64,000 bases of DNA from Niallia alba (GCF_012933555.1 NZ_JABBPK010000001.1:3760001-3824000); one strand, 5' to 3'; positions 53,313 to 61,800 are shown, counted from the first letter of the stretch. Translations and numbers: made by a program. The notes: generated from the sequence alone by a model not told the origin.

Positions 53313-53321
53313 TGGTAAAAT
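53313..53321 (+). promoter_or_regulatory. Extended -10 promoter of the nitroreductase gene
   Basis: TGGTAAAAT fits the extended -10 form TGnTATAAT. Transcription from it would start at about 53328, the first bases of the structured repeat. Confidence 0.5.
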
Positions 53322-53324
53322 AGA

Positions 53325-53455
53325 GAAAACTTCCATCAGTGGGGGGCACTGATGGTTAACTTATCAGACCTTAACGGGCGGTTATCTCCCATTAAGCTTC
53401 CTTGGTTTTCCACAGATTGAGATGAGGTCTTACTGCCTGTTAAAAGTGGGATAAA
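53325..53455 (+). repeat. Structured pseudoknot-type repeat, copy 1 (leader of nitroreductase)
   Basis: GAAAACTTCCATCAGTG with CACTGATGG forms a strong first hairpin. Then TTAACGGGCGG pairs with CTGCCTGTTAA, while CCCATT inside that loop can pair with AGTGGG outside it: an interleaved (pseudoknot) order. It ends GTGGGATAAA, 30 bases before the nitroreductase start. It recalls the bcr-type repeats of the B. cereus group, but I cannot confirm the family. Confidence 0.7.
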
Positions 53456-53484
53456 GAAAATACCGAAAAAAGGAGAATCTATCC

Positions 53485-54228
53485 ATGAATGAAACAATAC
53501 AACAATTGAAAAACCATCGTTCTTACCGCAAGTATCAGGATAAAGAAGTAACTTTCGAAACACTCCAATTGATTATGGAAGCAGCACAAGCCGCCCCTTC
53601 TTGGACGAACGGTCAGCATGTAACGGCTATCCTTATTCGAAATGAAGCGAGAAAGAAAAGATTGGCAGAATTATGTGGGAATCAAAAACATGTGGATAAC
53701 TCCCCTGCTTTTCTTGTTTTTTGCGCAGATTTCTATCGAGCAAAACTTGCTAGTGAGATGGAAGGAAAGGATTTTAAAGCAATCGAAGATATTGATACAC
53801 TTTTAATAGGAGCCACTGATGTCGGGCTTGCCATGCAAAATGCCATTACTGCTGCTGAATCACTCGGATTAGGTACTGTTCCAATAGGGGGTATTCGTCG
53901 CAATTCCTTACAAGTCATTGAATTTTTGCAGCTTCCTACCTATGTCATTCCTATTGCTGGACTTTGTGTTGGTTACCCTGATGAGGATCCTGGTTTAAAA
54001 CCTAGATTGCCTTTAAAAAGTGTTCTTCAAGAAGAAAAATACGATGAAAATCAACAGCCTTTCATTGAAAACTATAACGATACATATAAAGAATACTTAA
54101 AGAACCGAGGAGAAAACCCCGTAGGCTGGACCGATCGAATTGCAAACTTTTATAATAAATCCTACTATCCAAGTAATGCAAAAATGATTAAACAACAAGG
54201 ATTCCTTGCTAAAGATATGCATATCTAG
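53485..54228 (+). CDS. NfrA-like NAD(P)H-dependent nitroreductase/flavin reductase
   Basis: A 247-residue FMN protein of the NfsA/FRP group. Signatures: NHRSYRKYQD at the N terminus (FMN phosphate), AAQAAPSWTNGQ, and ESLGLGTVPIGGIRR near residues 132-146. It resembles B. subtilis NfrA1, which reduces FMN and nitro compounds under stress. A GGAGAAT site precedes the ATG. It is preceded by a structured repeat and ends at a bidirectional terminator. Confidence 0.87.
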   Translation: MNETIQQLKNHRSYRKYQDKEVTFETLQLIMEAAQAAPSWTNGQHVTAILIRNEARKKRLAELCGNQKHVDNSPAFLVFCADFYRAKLASEMEGKDFKAIEDIDTLLIGATDVGLAMQNAITAAESLGLGTVPIGGIRRNSLQVIEFLQLPTYVIPIAGLCVGYPDEDPGLKPRLPLKSVLQEEKYDENQQPFIENYNDTYKEYLKNRGENPVGWTDRIANFYNKSYYPSNAKMIKQQGFLAKDMHI

Positions 54229-54232
54229 CAGA

Positions 54233-54284
54233 AAAAATGCTGTTTCCAATCTGGTGAATAACCATCTTGGAAATAGCATTTTTA
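54233..54284. terminator. Bidirectional terminator
   Basis: AAAATGCTGTTTCCAA pairs with TTGGAAATAGCATTTT (one mismatch). It sits between the convergent nitroreductase and histidine kinase genes. Confidence 0.88.
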
Positions 54285-55505
54285 TTTTGGAAAATTTATT
54301 TCAAAAGTGGTCCCTTTATTTAACGCACTATCTACCTTTATAGAACCATCGTGTTTTTCAATGATCCACTTCGCAATAGAAAGGCCTAAACCTGTCCCTT
54401 CTCGATCTGTTCTCGATTGCTCTACTTGATAGAAGCGATTGAAAATTTTTGAAATCTCTTCTTTAGGTATACCTATTCCATTATCCTTTACCATAATGAC
54501 TACTGAATTAGCTCGCTCAATGGCTCGAAGCTCAATCTCTCCCCCTTCCATTGTAAACTTCATACTATTATCAACCAGAATAACAAGCAATTGATGAATT
54601 CTCTCCTTATCACCAATAAATGAAATTTTGTTTTTTACAGAAGCATAGATTTTTTTCCCTTGAAAATCTGCAATATCTTCATATTGTTCCACAACCTCTT
54701 GAATGACTTCTTCTACAGCAAATTGTGTTTTTACTATTTCTGCTTGGTTTGAATCTGATCGAGCCAATGTCAGTAAATTTGTTACAAGTTTACTCAATCT
54801 TCTTGTTTCTTTCGAAATGACAGATATGTCAAATGCTCTTTCCTGGATTGTAGCTTCAGGTTTTTGAAAAAGCACATCCGTACGGGACTGAATAACAGCT
54901 AGCGGTGTTCTTAGTTCATGGGATGCATCCGAAACAAATTGTTGTTGAGCCTCCCACGATCGTTGAATAGGGATTAAAGCTCTACCTGCTAAAAAGTAAC
55001 CTCCCAGTACTGCAAATAGGCTGCCAACACCTATTCCAACAGACATAATAATGATTAATTGAGCTAGCATGCTCTCTTCAGAATCAATATTTCTTACTAT
55101 TTGAATCGTTTTTGTTTCCCCATTAACCTCTAACTTAGTGGATATCGTTTGAAAACGATATCCTTCAGAAGAAGTTTTCTTTTCTAATGTATTAGTAGAA
55201 CTTGGCTTTAAATACTCTTGTTCTGCTGTATAATCAATAAATGAATTTTCCGAAGCCCCTTCGATTTCTCCACTCGTCCCCCATTGGATAAGCATTAATT
55301 TAGGCTCTAACATGGGAACCGGTCCTCTACCGTCCCTTTCGCCCATTCTTTTCAAGTCTTCTATTCCATTAAGAAGAGAATTATTAACTTCACGATATGT
55401 TTGCTTTTCTGTGTATAGATAAATGGTGTAACCTATTATAACCATTAGTAATATGAAGACAATCGAATTTAATATAGTTAGCCTGATTCTTGTTTTACGA
55501 AACAT
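54282..55505 (-). CDS. Two-component sensor histidine kinase
   Basis: A 407-residue kinase with two transmembrane helices (about 9-31 and 147-175) enclosing an extracytoplasmic domain of some 115 residues. HisKA holds His196 in DASHELRTPLAVIQ; the HATPase domain has VKDNGIGIPKEEIS and GTGLGLSIAKWII. It is paired with the response regulator 15 bases upstream. The stimulus cannot be read from the sequence, and no transporter is adjacent. Confidence 0.92.
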   Translation of the reverse strand: MFRKTRIRLTILNSIVFILLMVIIGYTIYLYTEKQTYREVNNSLLNGIEDLKRMGERDGRGPVPMLEPKLMLIQWGTSGEIEGASENSFIDYTAEQEYLKPSSTNTLEKKTSSEGYRFQTISTKLEVNGETKTIQIVRNIDSEESMLAQLIIIMSVGIGVGSLFAVLGGYFLAGRALIPIQRSWEAQQQFVSDASHELRTPLAVIQSRTDVLFQKPEATIQERAFDISVISKETRRLSKLVTNLLTLARSDSNQAEIVKTQFAVEEVIQEVVEQYEDIADFQGKKIYASVKNKISFIGDKERIHQLLVILVDNSMKFTMEGGEIELRAIERANSVVIMVKDNGIGIPKEEISKIFNRFYQVEQSRTDREGTGLGLSIAKWIIEKHDGSIKVDSALNKGTTFEINFPK

Positions 55506-55520
55506 TTTTCTATTTGCCCC

Positions 55521-56192
55521 TTAATAGTCCTTCAAAATATAGCCTACACCTCGGACAGTTTGAATATCTTTATGAAAATCAAAAGGTTCTAATTTTTTGC
55601 GAATTTGATGGATAAACACTTCCACAATGGCAATGGTCGTATCTGAATCAAATCCCCATATTCGATCGAATATTTGCTCCTTCGTTACTATTTTTCCATT
55701 ATTTTGAATAAGGTATTCGAGTAAATCATACTGCTTTATTGTTAATTTGATTGGAACTTCATTAATCAAAACATCATTTTCTTTCCCAGTAAGGACGATT
55801 CCCTTATACTTGATACCTTCATCTAGGTCAAGAGAACCACTTCTTCTTAATAAAGCTTTAATGCGTGCTTGAAGTTCTGGTGTTTGAAATGGTTTTACGA
55901 GATAATCATCTCCTCCATATTCTAACCCTTTCACTCTGTCTTCAAGTGCATCTTTTGCAGTTAAAAATAATACTGGTGTTTTAATTTTCTCTTTTCGAAT
56001 CTGTTTAACAATATCAAAACCGTTAACATATGGGAGCATCACATCCAAGATGATTAAATCATAAATATTCTGTTCCGCAAAAAACATTCCATCTTCCCCA
56101 TTATCTGCCGTGTCCACTGTATATTCTGTTTCCAGTATTGTTTTTAAAGAATCAAGTAACAGTTTATTGTCTTCTACAATTAGTAATTTCAT
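55521..56192 (-). CDS. OmpR-family response regulator
   Basis: A 223-residue regulator. The receiver domain has Glu-Asp near residues 7-8, phosphorylated Asp50 in LIILDVMLPY, Thr in FLTAKD and Lys in LVKPF. The C-terminal winged helix (residues 130-223) ends with TVRGVGYILKDY. First gene of a two-gene operon with the kinase; AAGGAG lies before the ATG. Confidence 0.94.
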   Translation of the reverse strand: MKLLIVEDNKLLLDSLKTILETEYTVDTADNGEDGMFFAEQNIYDLIILDVMLPYVNGFDIVKQIRKEKIKTPVLFLTAKDALEDRVKGLEYGGDDYLVKPFQTPELQARIKALLRRSGSLDLDEGIKYKGIVLTGKENDVLINEVPIKLTIKQYDLLEYLIQNNGKIVTKEQIFDRIWGFDSDTTIAIVEVFIHQIRKKLEPFDFHKDIQTVRGVGYILKDY

Positions 56193-56308
56193 TGAAAGTT
56201 CTCCTTACTTTCTTCTCCATTTTTTACAACATTACAAAAGTATATATTATCTCTATTTTAATAATAACTGCTTAATTTAACCTTAAATTTCACTTTTTTC
56301 TTAATAAA

Positions 56309-56352
56309 AGGCAGTTTTCCTTCCTTTTGGACAAGGAAATGGAATAACTGCC
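56309..56352 (-). terminator. Terminator of the HExxH protein gene
   Basis: AGGCAGTT/AACTGCCT with a second inner stem (CCTT..AAGG), followed on the minus strand by TTTTATT. It lies about 40 bases after the stop at 56389. Confidence 0.75.
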
Positions 56353-56388
56353 TCTTACCTCTATTAGTCCGACATTATTACGTTCACC

Positions 56389-56757
56389 TTAGATTACTTC
56401 TGGAAGAATAAAATAATTTGCTAGCTTAGCATTTACATGCGTTTGCCAATTATGTAACGAAACACCATTCTTCTCTAGTAATTTATAAGCATGGACCCAT
56501 GCACTCATCTCCGCATTTACACGGTAAGACCAATCATGCAGCCATTTATCATGTTCTAATTCACCATTTACATAATCAATAACATGACCAATTTCATGGG
56601 CAAGTGCATAGATATTTTCCAATGTAAGTTGATATGGAACTGTAATATACATTTTCGTATTAAAACTTATTTTTTTTGTCGAATCATATACAACTTTGCA
56701 ACCTAATTCTTCAGCAAATTGTACCACTTTCATAAATTTTTCTCTTGAAACCATCAT
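56389..56757 (-). CDS. Small ImmA/IrrE-like metallopeptidase domain protein
   Basis: A 122-residue protein with a zinc-protease motif HEIGH at residues 54-58 (ALAHEIGHVIDYVNG), preceded by a beta-rich stretch, as in ImmA/IrrE (DUF955) peptidases. A Glu in the following helix (VNAEMSAWVHA) could be the third ligand. ImmA-type proteins often cut repressors next to them, but no helix-turn-helix repressor or phage gene is adjacent. GGGGAA precedes the start. Stand-alone; substrate unknown. Confidence 0.75.
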   Translation of the reverse strand: MMVSREKFMKVVQFAEELGCKVVYDSTKKISFNTKMYITVPYQLTLENIYALAHEIGHVIDYVNGELEHDKWLHDWSYRVNAEMSAWVHAYKLLEKNGVSLHNWQTHVNAKLANYFILPEVI

Positions 56758-56811
56758 ACATACATTTCCCCTTTACCAATATTTACTATACTAAAAAAAA
56801 CAAATGTTAAT

Positions 56812-56836
56812 GTTTATTCTCTTTGAATTCGGCTAT
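56812..56836 (+). promoter_or_regulatory. Candidate sigma-B promoter of the KGG-repeat gene
   Basis: GTTTAT and GGCTAT are separated by 13 bases, close to the sigma-B consensus GTTTAA-N12-14-GGGTAT. It lies about 45 bases before the start of a general-stress-type gene, which is where such a promoter is expected. Confidence 0.7.
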
Positions 56837-56883
56837 ATAACCTATGTAACGTTAATTAAAAATCTTTAATAGGAGTGATAGAA

Positions 56884-57255
56884 ATGGCAGACAACAAAAT
56901 GAGCAGAGAAGAAGCAGGTAGAAAAGGCGGAGAAGCTACTTCTAAAAATCACGACAAGGATTTTTATCAGGAAATCGGACAAAAAGGTGGACAGGCTACT
57001 TCTGAAAACCATGACAAAGAATTCTACCAAGAAATCGGTAAAAAAGGTGGAGAAGCTACTTCTGAAAACCATGACAAGGAATTTTACCAAGAAATCGGTA
57101 AAAAGGGTGGAGAAGCTACTTCTGAAAACCACGACAAGGAATTCTACCAAGAGATTGGTAAAAAAGGTGGACAGGCTACCTCTGAAAACCATGACAAGGA
57201 ATTTTACCAAGAAATTGGTCGAAAAGGCGGAAATTCTCGTAACGATAACGATTAA
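56884..57255 (+). CDS. KGG-repeat general stress protein (GsiB-like)
   Basis: A 123-residue, very hydrophilic protein made of five 20-residue repeats, each containing KGG-A-TS-NHDK-FYQEIG-like elements. The 60-bp DNA units are nearly identical (56941-57240). It is related to B. subtilis GsiB and plant LEA-like stress proteins and is probably unstructured. I chose ATG at 56884, eight bases after AGGAG; an in-frame GTG at 56875 overlaps that site. A candidate sigma-B promoter is present. The long antisense frame is an artefact of the repeat. Confidence 0.9.
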   Translation: MADNKMSREEAGRKGGEATSKNHDKDFYQEIGQKGGQATSENHDKEFYQEIGKKGGEATSENHDKEFYQEIGKKGGEATSENHDKEFYQEIGKKGGQATSENHDKEFYQEIGRKGGNSRNDND

Positions 57256-57363
57256 TGGCTACAGACCTGTCCGTTGTTCAAACATACCAATACGTTAACA
57301 AATAAGTGGATACTCCACCAAAAAACAAAAAGTAAAAGATAAAAATTAATTTAAAAATCCATA

Positions 57364-57412
57364 AGGGGCTGACCTTTACAAGATCGATTCTTTGTATTTG
57401 GTTAGCCCTTTT
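57364..57412 (+). terminator. Terminator after the KGG-repeat gene
   Basis: AAGGGGCTGACC pairs with GGTTAGCCCTTTT (one G-U) around a loop of about 24 bases and is followed by TTTTCAT. Confidence 0.78.
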
Positions 57413-57769
57413 CATCTATTTATTACTTCTTATGATACATTATTTGTAAACGTAATTCAAAGATTTCTTTTTTCACTACAACTTACTTTTCCCTCTGCTT
57501 ATCCTACCCTCTGCTAACCTATTATTCTATATTTATTATTTAAGCAAATGGTTTTTACAATTAAAGCTATTATTTCCAGAGAACTTTTGATACAATATTT
57601 TTGTTAAGTTTTACAAATTTCGATAATATTCCCCTTTGAACAATAGAATATAATATAATCTAATGTACCTATTAAAATAACATTATTTATGATTTAAAAT
57701 AACTATAATTGAATTTTTATAGATTATATTAATCTATTTTTATTGTATAAAGAGAAGAGGGAGTAAATC
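57413..57769. other. Intergenic region upstream of the HD-GYP gene
   Basis: AT-rich DNA without repeats or hairpins that I can support. It presumably carries the promoter of the downstream pair. Confidence 0.35.
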
Positions 57770-58690
57770 GTGGGCATCATTAATGCAGGTGAGTTTATAG
57801 AAACCGTTTATTTTAAAGGTCTCCAAATTTCGTTAATGGCTGCTGGAGATGGGACCGAAGTAATCTATCATAAATTACAACCTGGTTCTAGTTGGGCAAT
57901 GACTCCTGAAGATAATTGGGATGGTTTTGAATATTTTTATATACTCTCTGGGAAATTATCCCATCGAACTGATGAAGATATTGTTGAAATGAAAGCAGGA
58001 CAAGCTTTTTTTGAGAGCCCTATTAAAAAGTACAGTATTTTTACTGCAGAAGAAATTACAGAATTTATTTATATAACAAGTCAACCAGTTTTTCATTATT
58101 ATAGTCAATGTTCTAAAGATTTAATGGAACTTGCGATTTCTATAGAAGAAAAGGATGGTTACACAGTAGATCATTGTGAAAGAATTAAACACTACTCCAT
58201 GCTAGTTGGAGAGGCATTAGATCTTAATAGAAAACAGATTACAAGATTAAACTTGGCTTCTTTTTTTCACGATGTTGGCAAAGTACGAGTTCCATTAGAA
58301 ATTCTGCAAAAACCCGCTAAATTAACAGAAGATGAATGGGCCATTATGAAAAAACATACTACATTTGGTAGAGATTTACTTGAAGAGACAAAAATACCTG
58401 TTCTTTGTGAAGTTGGATTAATAGTTGAACAGCATCATGAGAGATATGATGGAAAAGGTTATCCAAAAGGTCTCAAAGAAAGTGAGATTTCTATTGAAGC
58501 TGCCATTATATCAGTCGTCGATTCCTTCGATGCAATGACAACAGATAGAGTATATAAAAAAGGCAAAGCTGCCGAAGAAGCATTTCAAGAAATCTTAAAT
58601 AATCGGGGTACTATGTATCACCCCTTAGTGGTAGATACTTTTATAGCACTAAAAGAAAAAATCATAAATGAAAAGGGAGAGATTTTATGA
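57770..58690 (+). CDS. Cupin-like domain fused to an HD-GYP phosphodiesterase
   Basis: A 306-residue protein. Residues 1-110 look like a cupin sensor barrel (EYFYILSGKLSHRTD, then MKAGQAFFESP). Residues 115-306 form an HD-GYP domain with HD at 167-168 (FHDVGKVRVP) and HHERYDGKGYP at 222-232, so it is probably a c-di-GMP phosphodiesterase. It starts with GTG behind GAGGGAG. Its stop overlaps the start of a small secreted protein by four bases. The cupin may sense a ligand. Confidence 0.88.
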   Translation: MGIINAGEFIETVYFKGLQISLMAAGDGTEVIYHKLQPGSSWAMTPEDNWDGFEYFYILSGKLSHRTDEDIVEMKAGQAFFESPIKKYSIFTAEEITEFIYITSQPVFHYYSQCSKDLMELAISIEEKDGYTVDHCERIKHYSMLVGEALDLNRKQITRLNLASFFHDVGKVRVPLEILQKPAKLTEDEWAIMKKHTTFGRDLLEETKIPVLCEVGLIVEQHHERYDGKGYPKGLKESEISIEAAIISVVDSFDAMTTDRVYKKGKAAEEAFQEILNNRGTMYHPLVVDTFIALKEKIINEKGEIL

Positions 58691-59007
58691 AAAAATTAGT
58701 ATGGAGTTTATTAGCTGTAGTATTAATTGTGTCACTTCAAGTAAAGCCTGCTGAAGCTGCTTACTTACCTGAGTATGACAAATATATCGAAGTATCTTAT
58801 GATCAAGCAAGACAAATTGCAGATGCACTTGGACTTAAAAATGTACCTCTAGGTGAACAAACTGCACAAATTTCCTTTGAAGTTCAAGAAAAAGTAATTA
58901 CTAAAATCGAAAAGATCCTTGGTAAAGAAATCGATCGTTACTATATTTGGTTAACCGTTAATGGAGAGAAAGTTTTAGGAATAGATCCTCCACTACCACA
59001 AGCATAA
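58687..59007 (+). CDS. Small secreted protein of unknown function
   Basis: A 106-residue protein with a clear signal peptide (MKKLVWSLLAVVLIVSLQV, cleavage likely after AEA near residue 24). The mature part is about 80 residues with no cysteines and ends VNGEKVLGIDPPLPQA. I do not recognise a family. It is translationally coupled to the HD-GYP gene (ATGA overlap), which suggests a shared process such as surface or biofilm behaviour; that is inference. Confidence 0.75.
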   Translation: MKKLVWSLLAVVLIVSLQVKPAEAAYLPEYDKYIEVSYDQARQIADALGLKNVPLGEQTAQISFEVQEKVITKIEKILGKEIDRYYIWLTVNGEKVLGIDPPLPQA

Positions 59008-59011
59008 GAAT

Positions 59012-59586
59012 AAAAAGAGGCTGGGAAATAAGTATTCCAGTCATAGATAAACCCGAACAACTATCAAATAATCCTAAATGATTGTTCGGGTTTTATTAGT
59101 TTTATAAAAGGCTGTTTCAGTACAGTTAGTGTTAATATCCGCAGCCTGAATACACTTCGCTTTCCATGGGGCGAGCGCCGAGCCGCTTCGGCCTATGGCC
59201 TGCAGGGTCTCGGACTTTCTCGCAGCTCCCATAGGAGTCTACGTGTATTCAGGCTGCTCCATATTTCCTACTAATTCATTTTTTCTAAAAAAACAATATT
59301 TTTTAGGGAATTGCCTTTAAAAACAGAGTGGAATGGAGCGGAAGACACTCGACTCCTGCGGGAAGTAGAGCAATCTTTAGACCCCACAGGCTTTAGCCGA
59401 GGAGGCTTAGGTTGCTCCCCGCGGAAAGCGAGTTTCTGTAGCGCAATGGAACGAATTAGTTTTTACACTTGACTATATTTAAAAACATAAATAACCATTG
59501 TATAAAAGGAACCTTTATTTAAGTGATAAATTAGAGATTGTTCGTCTTTACAGATTGGCTATCTAGTTTTGTCCCAGCCTCTTTTT
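59012..59586 (+). repeat. GGCTGGGA-bounded dispersed repeat, copy 3 (longest)
   Basis: It starts AAAAAGAGGCTGGGAAATAAG and ends TTTTGTCCCAGCCTCTTTTT, so the ends are inverted repeats of about 14 bases. Internal order: palindrome AAACCCGAACAA..TTGTTCGGGTTT; core 1 GCAGCCTGAATACACTTCG..CGTGTATTCAGGCTGC; core 2 GGAATGGAGCGGAAGACACT..GTAGCGCAATGGAACGAATT; tail GAGATTGTTCGTCTTTACAG. No open frame of note. The left end sits five bases after the secreted-protein stop and may also end that transcript. Confidence 0.88.
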
Positions 59587-59621
59587 ATTTATATAATTAA
59601 CACTCCAAAGAAGCTTCTCTA

Positions 59622-59732
59622 TTAAGCCAAATGAATTAATAATTTTATCCAACCAAAAAACGAAATCCATAAAGGTATACTAATAATAACGCCCCATTTA
59701 AGTCCATTAAAAAAGTTTGTTTGTTCTTCCAT
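59622..59732 (-). CDS. Small single-pass membrane protein
   Basis: A 36-residue frame: MEEQTNFFNGLKWGVII followed by SIPLWISFFGWIKLLIHLA. One hydrophobic helix spans about residues 13-34. AAGGAGTGG lies eight bases before the ATG, a strong site for a chance frame. Function is unknown; many bacilli encode similar tiny membrane proteins. Confidence 0.6.
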   Translation of the reverse strand: MEEQTNFFNGLKWGVIISIPLWISFFGWIKLLIHLA

Positions 59733-59946
59733 CGTTATCCACTCCTTATTAGTAAGTAGATCATCTATACCTTCATTATATCAGAAAACGCTTTCATTAT
59801 TCCTGTTTTTCTTATAAGTTCTTTGTCTACCTTGTATATTTGTATACCTATATAAAAGTATTCACTTTATATAGTAATTTTAAACATACATCTCATTTAC
59901 TTATTAACAATTCCTACTAATGGAGGAAAGGGAAATTAAAAATGAA

Positions 59947-60000
59947 AAAAGCCCGAAATTTCTTTCGGGTAATATATATTTTAAGAGGGGAAACTCTTAA
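59947..60000 (-). terminator. Terminator(s) after ade
   Basis: Two hairpins: TTAAGAG/CTCTTAA (59981-60000) and CCCGAAA/TTTCGGG (59952-59969), the second followed on the minus strand by CTTTTTTCATTTTT. Together they lie 60-110 bases beyond the ade stop. Confidence 0.82.
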
Positions 60001-60063
60001 CCTATTTATAGAATAACGAATAATTATGAACAAATAATGAACAAAAGATTAAAAAATAAAAAA

Positions 60064-61800
60064 CTATTTAATCTCTAGAGCAATATCTTTATAAGAAAAA
60101 GCATAAAAGTCAAATAATCCTTTATCCGTTAATTTTAAGGTTGGGATTACAGTTAATGATAAGAAGGATAATGTTAAAAATGGATTAAAAGAATCATACC
60201 CTTGTAGAATTTTGACATTATGATTCAAAATTTTTAACTGCTCATACAACGTTAAATAGTCCTGATCCGAGATTAAGCCAGCTATCGGTAAAGGCAATGT
60301 AGCAACTACTATCCCTTCTGATACAACCGCAATTCCTCCATCTATGTCCTGTAATGTATGAATGGACAATAATAGATCAGCGTCATTTGTTCCTACCGCA
60401 ACGATATTATGTGAATCGTGAGAAATGGTTGTAGCAACTGCACCTTTTTTAAAACCGAATCCTTTTACAATAGCTTTTCCTACATTTCCAGTTTGGTGAT
60501 GTCTTTCCACTACTACTAGTTTTAATTGATCTTTTTCAATAGATGGTTGAAAATACCCATTTTGCCTGTTTACTTTTTCAATGACTTCCTTTGTAACAAT
60601 ACTATTGGGAATAATTTCGATGATATGACATGTGTTAGAAGCTAAAGGAAGCTTTAAATCTTCTAAAGATACTTCTGCACAATTAATGGAAGGTAACTCA
60701 GCATCTAAATAAGGATGTTTAACAAATTTCTCATCTGTTAACTTTCCATTTTCTACAACACATTGACCATTTTTAAAAACAGAGTGAATGGTTAATTTCT
60801 CAAGATTATCTACAAGTAGAAAATCAGCTCGATAGCCTGGAGATACCGCTCCAATTGAATCTAGTTTAAAACATTCAGCAGCATTAATCGTGGCCATCTG
60901 AATCGCTGTAATCGGATCTAATCCTTCTTCTATTGCTAAGCGTATACTGTGATCAACACTGCCCTCTTCCACCAAATCATCTACAAGTTTATCATCTGTT
61001 ACAAACAAACATCTACGTGAATTTCTCAACGTTACAACAGGTAACAAAGCCTTCAAATCTCTTGCCACTGTACCTTCTCTAATCATCAGATACATTCCTA
61101 AATCTAACCGATCCTTTGCTTCTTGTAATGTTGTTGCTTCATGGTCATTTTGGATGTCAGCCGCACTATAAACATTTAATTTCTCTCTTTCAATTCCTGC
61201 AGCATGCCCATCAATCAAGCGATTATGTTTTTTTGTCAGGACTAGTTTATCAATCATATCCGTCTGCGTTTCAAAAACAGAGGGAAAATCCATAACTTCT
61301 GCTAATCCTAGTACTCTTTCATGGGAATAAAAAGGCGCTAAATCCTTAGCATATAATGTTGCACCATTTGAGTCCTCTGGTACAGCAGGAACACAAGATG
61401 GCAACATTATACGAATATCTAACGGAAGCTCTTCAGATTTATCTAACATATACTGAATTCCAGCCGCCCCCGCAACATTTGCAATTTCATGTGGATCTGT
61501 GATAACAGTTGTAACACCATGCAAAAGTAGAATTTTCGCAAATTCCTGAGGGGTAAGCATACTGCTTTCTATATGGACATGTCCATCAATGAGACCAGGA
61601 ACAATATACTTTCCTTGACCATCAATTATTTGTTTTCCTTTATAACGCCCAATACCAGCTATTGTATCATCAGCAATTGCTAAGTCCCCTTCCATTATTT
61701 CGCCTGTAAACACATTAACAATTTTAGCGTTGGTAATCACTATATCGGCAATTTCTTTTTTTGCAGAAATTCTAATTCTTTTTTCCAATTGCTCTCTCAA
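60064..61800 (-). CDS. ade: Adenine deaminase
   Basis: A 578-residue amidohydrolase converting adenine to hypoxanthine in purine salvage. The metal site GHVHIESS lies near residues 73-80; TDPHEIANVAG near 102-112 and DDKLVDDLVEEGSVDHSIR are typical of AdeC. The C-terminal adenine-deaminase domain has TISHDSHNIVAVG near residue 457. Length matches the family (about 577). It starts with TTG behind AAAGGAGG. A single-gene unit. Confidence 0.95.
   Translation of the reverse strand: MREQLEKRIRISAKKEIADIVITNAKIVNVFTGEIMEGDLAIADDTIAGIGRYKGKQIIDGQGKYIVPGLIDGHVHIESSMLTPQEFAKILLLHGVTTVITDPHEIANVAGAAGIQYMLDKSEELPLDIRIMLPSCVPAVPEDSNGATLYAKDLAPFYSHERVLGLAEVMDFPSVFETQTDMIDKLVLTKKHNRLIDGHAAGIEREKLNVYSAADIQNDHEATTLQEAKDRLDLGMYLMIREGTVARDLKALLPVVTLRNSRRCLFVTDDKLVDDLVEEGSVDHSIRLAIEEGLDPITAIQMATINAAECFKLDSIGAVSPGYRADFLLVDNLEKLTIHSVFKNGQCVVENGKLTDEKFVKHPYLDAELPSINCAEVSLEDLKLPLASNTCHIIEIIPNSIVTKEVIEKVNRQNGYFQPSIEKDQLKLVVVERHHQTGNVGKAIVKGFGFKKGAVATTISHDSHNIVAVGTNDADLLLSIHTLQDIDGGIAVVSEGIVVATLPLPIAGLISDQDYLTLYEQLKILNHNVKILQGYDSFNPFLTLSFLSLTVIPTLKLTDKGLFDFYAFSYKDIALEIK

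Noticed and set aside
56866-57210. 114-residue minus-strand frame with a repetitive hydrophobic product
   Set aside because: It is the antisense of the KGG-repeat gene; the tandem 60-bp units keep the opposite frame open.
56941-57240. Regular 60-bp repeats that might suggest a CRISPR array
   Set aside because: The units are contiguous with no variable spacers and form an in-frame protein repeat.
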